Source of the DNA: RPRC01 sp034933285 | GTDB lineage: Bacteria > Desulfobacterota > Desulfuromonadia > Geobacterales > Geobacteraceae | Direction: 5' to 3' | Assembly (NCBI GenBank): GCA_034933285.1 | Contig: JAYFNT010000023.1 | Location: forward strand, 1-64,000 | Length of the DNA: 64,000 nt | Shown here: one piece after another, positions 8,461-16,085 of the stretch | How the letters are laid out: every line of letters starts with the position of its first letter | Numbering within the stretch: position 1 is the first letter of the stretch | The notes under the pieces: generated by a model | Seen by the model: only the letters and a program-made list of their open reading frames with translations | Database searches by the model: none | What the model was told of the DNA's origin: nothing | Position numbers and translations under genes: made by a program

Positions 8461-9525
8461 TCAAGCCAAAAACCTTCTCCGCACTCCAATAAGACTCAGC
8501 AAGCCGGAACCGAACATGTAGAAAGCAGGTGGGATCGGTACCGGCGCGGCATCAGGGGTCAAAAGAAACCCATGCATCACCCCGTTCAAGGTGCCGGTTC
8601 CGATAATCTGTCCGTTATCGTTGATGTCGTAAGCTCTTTGGATTGTCCAGCCGGCGGCATTGGCGACCTGGCTCCAGACATCGACTGTCTGGCCATTTTC
8701 ATAGAAGAACGGAGAGGGATTGTATTCGCTGTCGTAGCTATATCCGACAATCTGGCTTTTTGTGTTGATCCCCAAGGCCATACTCATGATTCCTCCGAAA
8801 GTTCCGAGATCGCTTAATATCCCTCCGCTGTACAAAAAGGCATGGTTTTTTTCAGCAGCAGAGAAAAACGCACTGCCGATTACTTGCCCGGAGTCGTTAC
8901 TTTCGTAAGCACTCCCGGAAGATGTGAGGTAAGTAATACCCTTGCCGTCCAAGCCTGAAATATACGCGCCGCTGGTCGACGTACCGGTGATCTGCCCTTT
9001 GTTGTTGATGTAGGTCCATCCGTTAATATACGTGGCTCCAGCGGTGCCAATATCGGTCAACGAATTGTTCTGGTACAGGAAATTATGCCATCCGTAACTT
9101 GCTGAAATTGAGCCGACGACCTGACCGGCGTCGTTGATATCAGTCGGCTTGCCACCACCCCCGAGATTGCCCATGCCGGTCAGCGTACCGGTTGCGGAAT
9201 TGTATATGTATCCCTCATTATTTGTGTTAACAGCAATGATTTGTCCAACATTGTTGATTCCCGTCACGCTCGTTGAACTGCCTCCGAACATGCCGAGATT
9301 CTGCATTGAACCGTTCGAATAAATGAGGGCGCTGTACGTTCCTGATGAATTCACTTGTGCGGCAACCTGCCCTGAATTGTTGATATCGCGCGGGGTTACA
9401 TTTGCACCGAGGTCGGTGATGGTATAAGCTGCCTGCGATGGACTGCTCACTGCCAGTGTCAGCACGGCAAGAGCCGTTGAAATAACCCATTTTCTCAAAT
9501 ATGATATCTCCATACTCTTCCCCAT
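8461..9525 (-). CDS. PEP-CTERM-like surface protein with HAF repeats
   Basis: A 354-residue secreted protein. A signal peptide (WVISTALAVLTLAVSSPSQA) is followed by about eight HAF-type repeats of about 40 residues, each with a core like DINNSGQVVG and a segment like AFLYSGG-LSDLGTFGG. The C-terminus VPIPPAFYMFGSGLLSL plus VRRRFLA is a PEP-CTERM-like sorting tail: motif, hydrophobic helix, arginine cluster. Such tails are cleaved by an exosortase, which is not in this window. The start ATG 9525 has AAAGGA upstream; an in-frame ATG at 9513 is an alternative. It is the last gene of the minus-strand PEP-CTERM locus. Its role is unknown; biofilm or extracellular matrix is likely. Confidence 0.82.
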   Translation of the reverse strand: MGKSMEISYLRKWVISTALAVLTLAVSSPSQAAYTITDLGANVTPRDINNSGQVAAQVNSSGTYSALIYSNGSMQNLGMFGGSSTSVTGINNVGQIIAVNTNNEGYIYNSATGTLTGMGNLGGGGKPTDINDAGQVVGSISASYGWHNFLYQNNSLTDIGTAGATYINGWTYINNKGQITGTSTSGAYISGLDGKGITYLTSSGSAYESNDSGQVIGSAFFSAAEKNHAFLYSGGILSDLGTFGGIMSMALGINTKSQIVGYSYDSEYNPSPFFYENGQTVDVWSQVANAAGWTIQRAYDINDNGQIIGTGTLNGVMHGFLLTPDAAPVPIPPAFYMFGSGLLSLIGVRRRFLA

Positions 9526-9577
9526 TTTTAAAATCCTTTCTCATCACGAGCTGAAGTTCTGTTGGTTAACGGTCACT

Positions 9578-9672
9578 CTAAAATGTTCTCCTTCTGAACA
9601 AGCCCAGGCCTGCGATTGGCTGCCGCAGAGGTAGACTGCCCGGGGAACGGGAACCGGTGCAGCTGCAGTGGC
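9578..9672 (-). pseudogene. Decayed C-terminal tail of a fifth PEP-CTERM-like gene
   Basis: Directly downstream of the intact gene at 9693, the minus strand encodes TAAAPVPVPRAVYLCGS. After a frame change it reads AGLGLFRRRTF then TAG (stop at 9580-9578). Together these reproduce a sorting tail of the same type as the four intact genes (PVP motif, hydrophobic stretch, RRR). No upstream coding body belongs to it. This is the remnant of a lost or duplicated PEP-CTERM gene. Confidence 0.7.
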
Positions 9673-9692
9673 CTTGGCACCAGGATGCAACC

Positions 9693-10493
9693 TTACACCC
9701 CGAAGAATTTTCTCCGCACACCAGCCAGACCCAACAAGCCGGAACCGAACAGCCAAGCTGCGGCCGGGATGGGGACGGGGTTGGCGGTAACGGTGAGTAC
9801 GGCAGCTTTACCAGCTACCGATTGCTGGCAAAAATTATACCCTACCGTACTATTGGAAGCCGGTGTGCCCAAGAATGTTACTTCACCACCGGCCATGATA
9901 TCGTTCAAAAGGCTGTAATTGTTACTGAGCGTCCATGTCAATGGAGTTGTCCCGTCCGCTTGGTAGTTATAGGTAGCGACGGTTTCCATGAGGTTGCTGC
10001 CTACACCGGGAAGATAAATGGGGAGGGTGTTATAGGTGACCTGTCCAGTGTACCAACTGTCATTACTGAGCCAGTTAAGGGTAAAGCTGCCTGGGTTGAC
10101 TGTGGCCCAATTGGAATTGGATGATTGAGCTCCTGTACTCGGATTGTTGGAGTAGAGGGTTACGGCGGCGGAAGTGATCGTCCAATGATTTGCACCATAG
10201 AGTGTGTTGAGCTGGGATACGATGCCGGCTGTATTGAAACTGAATAGTGCGTTCTGAATCATGTTTTTAGGGCTTGCCGCCGCCGCTATCTCCATAGATC
10301 CTGCTGTACCGTAAAACATATTGGGATTAGTTGAAGTGATAACGGTGTCAAAGTCGGCTGTGGTTGTGACAATGGCCCCCTGTGCAGCCGGCACCGAAAA
10401 CAGCCCGGCCGCGGCAACAGGCAGCATGACTCGAAGGATGTATAACTTCAGCCGCCTTTTTATCAGTAAAGCTTTCCATCTGGTCTTTTTCAT
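9693..10493 (-). CDS. PEP-CTERM-like secreted protein, beta-sandwich type
   Basis: A 266-residue secreted protein. The start ATG 10493 is chosen because GGAGG sits 8 nt upstream; a frame extension to 10508 exists without a ribosome site. A long basic N-terminus (MKKTRWKALLIKRRLKLY) leads into a signal helix ending PAAQGA. The mature part is rich in Thr, Ser, Asn and Tyr and resembles DNRLRE-type cell-wall domains: a FGTAGS-like start, strands such as AAVTLYSNN and FTLNWLSNDSWYTGQVTYNTLP. The tail VPIPAAAWLFGSGLLGLAG with RRK is the sorting signal. RNA element copy 2 lies in its 5' region, ending about 69 nt before the start. Function unknown. Confidence 0.78.
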   Translation of the reverse strand: MKKTRWKALLIKRRLKLYILRVMLPVAAAGLFSVPAAQGAIVTTTADFDTVITSTNPNMFYGTAGSMEIAAAASPKNMIQNALFSFNTAGIVSQLNTLYGANHWTITSAAVTLYSNNPSTGAQSSNSNWATVNPGSFTLNWLSNDSWYTGQVTYNTLPIYLPGVGSNLMETVATYNYQADGTTPLTWTLSNNYSLLNDIMAGGEVTFLGTPASNSTVGYNFCQQSVAGKAAVLTVTANPVPIPAAAWLFGSGLLGLAGVRRKFFGV

Positions 10494-10562
10494 CTCGATT
10501 GCCTCCAATGATTTGTTGGTCTTGCACTATAATGCAGAGTCACACCCAAATCCGCAGTGTTT

Positions 10563-10654
10563 ACTCCTTTCCAAATAAGGGAGGCAGTACCGTTTCCAGC
10601 ACCACCCGCAGCCTGCTTCCCATAGCACATGCCTTAGGGAAGTCAGGCCGGAGT
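10563..10654 (-). ncRNA. Unidentified 92-nt structured RNA element, copy 2
   Basis: Same ends (ACTCC/GGAGT) and same internal hairpins as copies 1 and 3. The variable stem is GGTGGTGC with GGTACTGCC. It lies 28 nt after the stop of the PEP-CTERM gene at 10683, exactly the spacing of copy 1, and upstream of the PEP-CTERM gene ending at 9693. This copy lacks the GGCCGACGG terminator hairpin found after copies 1 and 3. Confidence 0.6.
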
Positions 10655-10682
10655 AATGTCGCTATTATTTTTCAGCCCGATC

Positions 10683-11210
10683 TCAAGCCAAAAACTTTCT
10701 CCTCAGGAAGCCAAGTCCGGCAAATCCACTTCCGAGCAGCAAAAAGGGTGCGGGAAGCGGCACGGGAGATCCGGTAGTATTCATCGCCGACAGTTTGTCC
10801 TTGTTCCCCGCAACTCCGATGGTTATGTCGGCGTAGTCTGACCAGTTTATTGTCGCTCCGTTGTAATAACTTCCGTCCTGGCCCTGGAAATTCAGATCCC
10901 CACTGGTAATGGCCGGTGCAGAATCCGGAATAAGCCTGAAGTAGAGCTGGTGCTGTTCCCCTGCAAGGGTGATGACCGGAGCGGCGCTCGTCCAATTGGT
11001 ATTGTTGTCCATACTGTATTGCAGAGTCGCGGAGACCGTAGACCCGGAGAAATCGAAGTTGCTGACCGAGAGGGTTATCCGTCCGTCGCCCGGCAGCCCG
11101 GGTTCGTCGTAAACCCAGAACTGGACCGGATCAACCAGCGCAGCATCGGCAAGAGAAGCGAACGATAGAACCAGTAATGCGGAAATCAAAGCCAAGCGAT
11201 GAATCTTCAT
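10683..11210 (-). CDS. PEP-CTERM-like secreted protein of unknown function
   Basis: A 175-residue protein. The start ATG 11210 is set by GGAGG five nt upstream and gives a clean signal peptide (MKIHRLALISALLVLSFASL, then ADA). The mature part shows alternating beta-strand-like sequence (RITLSVSNFDFSGSTVSATL, HQLYFRLIPD) and no domain I recognise. The tail VPLPAPFLLLGSGFAGLGF with LRRKFLA is a sorting signal. It follows the 846-residue repeat protein by 44 bp and is probably co-transcribed with it. Confidence 0.75.
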   Translation of the reverse strand: MKIHRLALISALLVLSFASLADAALVDPVQFWVYDEPGLPGDGRITLSVSNFDFSGSTVSATLQYSMDNNTNWTSAAPVITLAGEQHQLYFRLIPDSAPAITSGDLNFQGQDGSYYNGATINWSDYADITIGVAGNKDKLSAMNTTGSPVPLPAPFLLLGSGFAGLGFLRRKFLA

Positions 11211-11254
11211 GTTTTCCTCCATTAAACGTTTATTGCAGATCACATTGAACGGCA

Positions 11255-13795
11255 TCATGCCTGTGACTTCCTGCGTCGGAAGAAGAACAGGCCGGAAAGA
11301 CCGCTGCCGAACAGGAAAACGGCCGGTGGTATGGGTACCGGGGCAGTGCCGCTTACCGCATACCCGCTAAGGCCGGTAGCGGTGAAGCTGGCAAAGGACT
11401 TGTCATAAGCCAGGTCGGAAGCATCGAACTTGCTCCACGCCGAGCCGTCGTAGTGCCATACAGTGAGGTTATACAGGCTGTGGCCTGTCCCGGCAAAGAG
11501 TGAAAGGTAGACGGGATTGCCTTCTGTATAACCCTCCGTGGCACTGAAATCCCAGCCGCTCAGGACTGCCTGGCCGGTGCCGAGAAGGCTTTGGAGAGAT
11601 GTAAGTTCGCTGCCGCTGATGCTGCTTGCTGTCAGAGTAAGATTGGTAGGACTGGTTGCGGCCTGGAAACCTGCTCCGACCGATTTGCCCGTCGAACCGT
11701 CGGTGAAAAGGAACCGCTGGGTGGTGGCGAGGTCGGCAGTCAAGGCACTGCCCGCTGCGCCAGCAGCTGCGCTGGTTACGGTTACAGTGTGGTTCGTTGC
11801 ATCCCAGATCCCGCCTAAAGCCTGGACGGAGCCGGTGCCGCTCATCGTGCCATAGGTGATTGGTGTATAGACTCCGTTAGCAGCCCCTGCACTTGCAACC
11901 AGGCGGATGGTGCCGTTGTTGGTGATGGTGCCGCTGCCGCTGCTGATGGTCAGTGAACTGCCCCTGTCGATGTCGGTGGTCACCAACGAAGGGGTGTTGA
12001 TGACAAGGCCCGACGCCGTGACGGCCCCGCCGTCACCTATAAACAGCCTGCCGGCCGCACCCATGGTAATCACTCCGGTATGATTCCAGGAAGATCCCGG
12101 GCCGCTGACGACGGCGGTACCTGAGCCGTAGTAACCAAGATTAAGAGTTGCACTGCTGCTGACTACTTTTCCGCCGTTGGTGATATTCAACTTCGAGGTG
12201 CCCAATCTGCTGATATAGAATCCTCCGGTACACGTGGCATTCCACGTTGAGCCGGGTCCACTGACATTTATGGTGCCGGAGGAGTAATTATCGGCGATGC
12301 TGATGCCGGTAACGGTCGTAGTAACGGTACCGCCGTTTGTGATATTGAGAGTGCCGATACCATCCGTGCCAACATACAATGAGCTGCCACCACTGCTCCA
12401 GGAAGAACCGGCGCCATCGACGGTAAGCGAGCTGTTTGAAGTCCCGTTAAAACCGATTCGTGTCAGCCCGGCAGTGACCAAGGTCCCGCCGTTGCTGACC
12501 GAGACAACACCGTTGCCCATATAGCCAATCTCGGATGTACCGGTGACAGTCAACTTTGAACCGGCCCCACTAATGTTCATTGTACCGGTTACCCCTGCGC
12601 CGGACCCCAAACGGGAGGAAGTAGCCGTGACGGTACCGCCATTTGTAATATTGAGAGTTCCTGTGCCGTTGTAGCCCACGTTCAGAGTGGCGTTGGCCCA
12701 TGTTGAGCTTGGGCCGCTGACTGTCGCTGTGCCCGTAGACCCCGCGTTGTAGCCGATACTACCCCCCCTGTTGCTGACGGTCGCTCCGTTGGTGATGCTG
12801 AGCATGCCCGCCCCGGAATTTCCGACATAGAGGCTGCCGCTGTTGGTCCAGTTGGAGCCACTGCCTGAGATTATGGCAGAGCCTGTCGAGCCCGACTGAT
12901 AGCCAAGATAACCCCCGTTCGACGCAACGCCCACACCATCTGCAATGGTGAGGGTCCCAGAGCCGAGGTACCCGACGCCGAGAACGCCGGAGCTGCTTTG
13001 ACTCAGGTTGACGGCAATGCCGTTGAAGGAAAAGGTTTGACTGGCACCATGGGAGCCGTCGAAGACAAGGGCAATGTCACTGACAATTCCGGAGGTATTG
13101 ATAGTGCCAATACCGGAAATTTGCGATGCTGAAGCAGAGAGGCCGCTGGTGCTAAGGGTGCCTCCATTATTTCCAAAATTGATTGTTCCAGATGTTCCGA
13201 CGGTGGTAGCACCAGTGGCGGATACCGTCGAACCGTTGAAAATATTGAGTGTGCCAGTTCCGTTTCGGCCGACATTGAGGGCGCCGCTGGTCCATGAGGA
13301 GCCTGAACCATCAACAGTGACTGCTCCTGAAGAGCCCGTGTTGTAGCCGATATAAGCGGTGGTATTACTGGCTGTTGCGCCATTCGTGATGTTCAGGACT
13401 CCTGCGCCGTTGTAGCCGACGTATCGTGTTGAACCGCTGGCCCATGACGAGCCTGTACCGGTGACCGAAGCGGTGCCGGTAACAGCCGCCGCGTAGCCGA
13501 GATACGAAGAACTCGAGCTTACGGTACTTCCGCCATCGACAGACAGGGTGCCATTTGCGGTATCGCCCACTCTGGCCGAGGTCGAAGTGGTCCAGGCAGA
13601 AGGATCGGCTGGGTTGAGATTGCCGCTGTAGGTCAATGCCGCCTGCGCTCCCGACACCGAAAACAACCCCGCCGCAAGGACGGCAAGCATGACTCCACCG
13701 GCACGCTTCACTGCCTTATCCTTTACCTGCCCAATCATGCCCGGCGGGGCATACGGTGTTACCTTTGCTGAACTGCTGAATCTGTTTCTTTCCAT
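11255..13795 (-). CDS. Large PEP-CTERM-like repeat protein, autotransporter-passenger-type repeats
   Basis: An 846-residue secreted protein. Start ATG 13795 follows GGGGAGA. A basic N-terminus and signal helix (VMLAVLAAGLFSVSGAQA) precede about a dozen repeats of about 40 residues with cores like LNVGYNGTGTLNITNGGTV and GSSWTSG. Such T/S/G/N-rich units form beta-solenoids in autotransporter passengers. After residue about 700 a non-repetitive domain follows with SLFAGTGHSLYNLTVWHYDG, then the tail VPIPPAVFLFGSGLSGL with RRRKSQA. There is no outer-membrane barrel, so surface release would depend on PEP-CTERM processing. The gene heads the locus and lies behind a c-di-GMP riboswitch and RNA element copy 3 with a terminator. 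Confidence 0.82.
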   Translation of the reverse strand: MERNRFSSSAKVTPYAPPGMIGQVKDKAVKRAGGVMLAVLAAGLFSVSGAQAALTYSGNLNPADPSAWTTSTSARVGDTANGTLSVDGGSTVSSSSSYLGYAAAVTGTASVTGTGSSWASGSTRYVGYNGAGVLNITNGATASNTTAYIGYNTGSSGAVTVDGSGSSWTSGALNVGRNGTGTLNIFNGSTVSATGATTVGTSGTINFGNNGGTLSTSGLSASASQISGIGTINTSGIVSDIALVFDGSHGASQTFSFNGIAVNLSQSSSGVLGVGYLGSGTLTIADGVGVASNGGYLGYQSGSTGSAIISGSGSNWTNSGSLYVGNSGAGMLSITNGATVSNRGGSIGYNAGSTGTATVSGPSSTWANATLNVGYNGTGTLNITNGGTVTATSSRLGSGAGVTGTMNISGAGSKLTVTGTSEIGYMGNGVVSVSNGGTLVTAGLTRIGFNGTSNSSLTVDGAGSSWSSGGSSLYVGTDGIGTLNITNGGTVTTTVTGISIADNYSSGTINVSGPGSTWNATCTGGFYISRLGTSKLNITNGGKVVSSSATLNLGYYGSGTAVVSGPGSSWNHTGVITMGAAGRLFIGDGGAVTASGLVINTPSLVTTDIDRGSSLTISSGSGTITNNGTIRLVASAGAANGVYTPITYGTMSGTGSVQALGGIWDATNHTVTVTSAAAGAAGSALTADLATTQRFLFTDGSTGKSVGAGFQAATSPTNLTLTASSISGSELTSLQSLLGTGQAVLSGWDFSATEGYTEGNPVYLSLFAGTGHSLYNLTVWHYDGSAWSKFDASDLAYDKSFASFTATGLSGYAVSGTAPVPIPPAVFLFGSGLSGLFFFRRRKSQA

Positions 13796-13840
13796 GGCTC
13801 ATCTCCCCACATTCATATTTTCTTCCCGAAAACAAATAAC

Positions 13841-13868
13841 GGCCGACGGAGATAAACATCCGTCGGCC
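13841..13868 (-). terminator. Terminator hairpin in the 5' UTR of the large PEP-CTERM gene
   Basis: The stem GGCCGACGG/CCGTCGGCC with an ATGTTTATCT-like loop is nearly identical to the one after RNA copy 1, but the following tract (GTTATTTG) is less U-rich. It lies between RNA copy 3 and the gene start at 13795, so it could act as a conditional terminator. Confidence 0.65.
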
Positions 13869-13885
13869 ATCAGACCACAGTGTTT

Positions 13886-13977
13886 ACTCCTTTTCAGATA
13901 AGGGAGGCAGTGCCGTTTCCAGCGCCACCCGCAGCCTGCCTCCCATAGCACATGCCTTAGGGAAGACAGGTCGGAGT
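13886..13977 (-). ncRNA. Unidentified 92-nt structured RNA element, copy 3
   Basis: The third copy, with paired ends ACTCC/GGAGT and a perfect GGGAGGCAG/CTGCCTCCC stem around a GGTGGCGC-TGGAAAC-GGCACTGCC hairpin. It is followed by the hairpin at 13841-13868 and then the start of the large PEP-CTERM gene. This resembles an aptamer plus expression platform. Upstream of it lies a terminator instead of a PEP-CTERM gene tail. Confidence 0.62.
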
Positions 13978-14000
13978 AAAAAACCTATTTTCAGCTGCAA

Positions 14001-14056
14001 AAACAAGAAGCCCAAGCCTAAGACATACAGATGCACTGTCTTCAAGCTTGGGCTTC
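14001..14056 (-). terminator. Long-stem terminator upstream of RNA copy 3
   Basis: On the minus strand GAAGCCCAAG (14056-14047) pairs with CTTGGGCTTC (14016-14007), extended by AAGAC/GTCTT and followed by TTGTTTTTG. It would end a short transcript starting in the 14.1 kb region. Confidence 0.7.
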
Positions 14057-14091
14057 CTGGGGCCGCACAATCGGTCAGCAAAGGACCCTTG

Positions 14092-14115
14092 CAATATAAT
14101 CCGTTATATAGCGCT
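14092..14115. repeat. Direct repeat copy A, putative regulator-binding site
   Basis: CAATATAAT-N3-TTATATAGCGCT, repeated at 14430-14453 with all 21 defined bases identical. Copy B overlaps the -35 box of the riboswitch promoter, so the motif is probably an operator or activator site. Confidence 0.5.
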
Positions 14116-14134
14116 CGACAAACGGAAACTACTT

Positions 14135-14150
14135 ATCAATATACGTGCCA
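14135..14150 (-). promoter_or_regulatory. Sigma-54-like promoter candidate
   Basis: The minus strand reads TGGCACG-TATA-TTGAT, with a perfect -24 box and correct spacing. The -12 box has TTGA where TTGC is expected, which weakens the case. Confidence 0.3.
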
Positions 14151-14273
14151 GAGTCGCATTTTCATTAAAACCGCATACTTACAGCACTGTGACTACAAAT
14201 GCCGCATGAAATCTGTAATAACATCCGACGCGCAAGGGCAATAAAATGTAAACTTTTCCGTCAACCGGGCACG

Positions 14274-14398
14274 AAAAAAGCCGCCACATGACTTCAGGTG
14301 AAGTTCATTCCTGGCGGCTCGGCTGCCCGACTTCGCAAAAGCTCCGTCGGACCCGTGGCTTTCCGTACCCATCTCGCGGTGGGGTTGGCCTTATCAGG
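14274..14398 (-). ncRNA. Cyclic di-GMP-I (GEMM-I) riboswitch with terminator
   Basis: The minus strand (about 14392 to 14319) has the GEMM-I features. CCAACCCC is followed by a hairpin capped by a GCGA (GNRA) tetraloop, then GGGTACGGAAAGCCACGGG, a second variable hairpin, and GTCGGGCAGCCGAG as the 3' conserved part. An intrinsic terminator follows at once (GCCGCC...GGCGGC with six T, 14318-14274). It has its own sigma-70 promoter at 14432-14405. The nearest downstream minus-strand gene is the PEP-CTERM repeat gene at 13795. Whether binding turns termination on or off cannot be read from sequence. Confidence 0.8.
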
Positions 14399-14404
14399 GC
14401 ATAC

Positions 14405-14432
14405 ATTTTAATTAGATGTAAAATTTTGTCAA
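14405..14432 (-). promoter_or_regulatory. Sigma-70 promoter of the GEMM-I riboswitch
   Basis: The minus strand has TTGACA at 14432-14427 and TAAAAT at 14410-14405 with 16 bp between them. The direct repeat copy B (14430-14453) overlaps the -35 box. Confidence 0.65.
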
Positions 14433-14453
14433 TATAATTTTTTATATAGCGCT
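14430..14453. repeat. Direct repeat copy B, putative regulator-binding site
   Basis: Second copy of CAATATAAT-N3-TTATATAGCGCT, 338 bp from copy A, adjoining the riboswitch promoter. Confidence 0.5.
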
Positions 14454-14593
14454 TATGCATTAACCGTTGTCAAATGGAATGCCAGTGTCCCGTGCGGCTA
14501 ATTCATTCCTTCAAATTGCCGCCCTTTCGGCCCCTGCCTGCGTTGCGGCTTCTCAGCTTAGTCCGTGCTAGGCTTGAGTCACCGCGAATTTCA

Positions 14594-14620
14594 GGGAGCA
14601 GACGGTTGCCGCCTGCTCCC
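14594..14620 (-). terminator. Hairpin downstream of the first alcohol dehydrogenase
   Basis: GGGAGCAG/CTGCTCCC stem about 20 nt after the stop at 14641. No U-tract follows, so it is a weak terminator or an mRNA-stabilising end. Confidence 0.35.
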
Positions 14621-14640
14621 GTGAGATCGTGAAAACACTC

Positions 14641-15786
14641 TCAGAAGGCTTTTTCCAGGATTGCCAGAATGTCCTGCTTGGACGGATCCCGGGGATTGAA
14701 CAGGGTGGAAACCTCCTTCAAGGCATCTTCGGCAAGACGGTCGAACATGTCCCTGGTGACTCCGCACGCTTTCAGGGTGGGGATTTCAAGCTCTTTGTTG
14801 AGATTTTTCACCAGCTCAACGGCAACCTGCGCAGCAGCTGATTCGCTCATGCCGGTCACGTCGATGCCCATCGCCACAGCGATATCCCTGAACCTGGACG
14901 GCACTGCAGGCATGTTGTATTCCATGACATAGGGAAGCCCGATAGCATTTGCGACACCGTGCGGGAGGTTGAAATGGGCGCTCAAGGGGTGAGCTATGGA
15001 ATGAACCAGTCCGAGCACCGCGTTGGTGAAGGCGAATCCGGCCATCATGCTCCCGAGCAGCATGGCAGAGCGGGCTTCGATGTCGGAGCCGCTTTTTGTT
15101 GCCTTCACGATGTTATTGCAGATTAGATCGATGGCCTTCAGGGCCAGGACGTCCGTGGGAATCATGGCCCCTTTGGATACATAGGCTTCTATGGCATGGG
15201 TCAACGCGTCCAAACCGGTGGAAGCGGTAATTTTCGGAGGCATCCCCACGGTGAGCAGGGGATCAGCCAGGGCAATGGTCGCGCCGACAAACTGTCCGCC
15301 GATCACCATTTTTTTCTTGCGGACCGTATCAGTAACGATACTGAAAGCCGTGACTTCACTCCCTGTGCCAGAAGTGGTGGGAATGGCGATCAGCGGTTTG
15401 CCGGGCACTTGCACGGTATTGATGCCATCGTACTGGTTAATGGGTGACGGGTTGGTTAGAAGAATATTGATGGCTTTCGCCGAGTCGATGGAACTGCCGC
15501 CGCCGACTGCCACGATGATGTCCACATTCGCGGAACGTGCGATGGCTGCCGCCTCTTCGACCTGGGTGTCGGGAGGATTGGGGAGCACGCCGTCATATTG
15601 AATTGCTTCTACGCCGGCAGCTTTGAGGGATGCGATCAATCCTTCAACGATACCTGCCGCCTTTACCCCTTTGTCGTACACCACGAAAGCTTTTTTTGCT
15701 CCCATACCCGCTGCCATTTCTCCAAGTTTTGCTGAAACGCCTTCACCGAAATGCACAAAACTCGGAATACCGAACATGAATTGCAT
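14641..15786 (-). CDS. Iron-containing alcohol dehydrogenase
   Basis: A 381-residue group III (Fe-type) NAD(P)-dependent alcohol dehydrogenase that interconverts alcohols and aldehydes. NAD-binding motif GGGSSIDSAKAI is at about residue 96. The conserved IPTTSGTGSEVT is at about 136. Metal ligands are Asp193 and His197 in TASTGLDALTHAIEAY, and two histidines in GLVHSIAHPLSAHFNLPHG. All four ligands are present, unlike in the paralogue at 23070. Start ATG 15786 has AAGGAG seven nt upstream. The gene stands alone between a terminator and a hairpin. The substrate is not predictable. Confidence 0.92.
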   Translation of the reverse strand: MQFMFGIPSFVHFGEGVSAKLGEMAAGMGAKKAFVVYDKGVKAAGIVEGLIASLKAAGVEAIQYDGVLPNPPDTQVEEAAAIARSANVDIIVAVGGGSSIDSAKAINILLTNPSPINQYDGINTVQVPGKPLIAIPTTSGTGSEVTAFSIVTDTVRKKKMVIGGQFVGATIALADPLLTVGMPPKITASTGLDALTHAIEAYVSKGAMIPTDVLALKAIDLICNNIVKATKSGSDIEARSAMLLGSMMAGFAFTNAVLGLVHSIAHPLSAHFNLPHGVANAIGLPYVMEYNMPAVPSRFRDIAVAMGIDVTGMSESAAAQVAVELVKNLNKELEIPTLKACGVTRDMFDRLAEDALKEVSTLFNPRDPSKQDILAILEKAF

Positions 15787-15943
15787 ACCATTCTCCTTTT
15801 CGTTTTTTTAATAGGTGAGTCTGGTTCAATCCCTGCCTGTGCAATGAATCCTTCCGTGAGCCTCCTTTCGCAAAAATGCTTTGTTTACGCATGAATCAAC
15901 CATAGCCTTTCTACTCTTGCGGGATAACACCACGATTGAAGAC

Positions 15944-15977
15944 AAAAAAACCGCCCGGGGAAAATTCCCATGGGCGG
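15944..15977 (-). terminator. Intrinsic terminator of the MoxR-DUF58-TgpA operon
   Basis: The minus strand CCGCCCATGG...CCCCGGGCGG stem is followed by seven T, about 110 nt after the TgpA stop. Confidence 0.8.
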
Positions 15978-16085
15978 CTCCTGCAATAATGATTGATTGC
16001 ATGATTTTCATTTTGCCATGTCATAATCAATTGTCGGAAAAAGATATACCGATCCAATACACCACGTCAGCTTCCCTGTCAAGGT

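Noticed and set aside
11255..13795. Possible CRISPR-like or satellite DNA repeats
   Set aside because: The repeats are in-frame protein repeats of about 40 residues with silent variation, not equal DNA repeats with spacers.
15787..15943. Sigma-54 promoter for the first alcohol dehydrogenase
   Set aside because: The GG-GC spacing of TGGTTGATTCATGCGT is one base short and the boxes match poorly.
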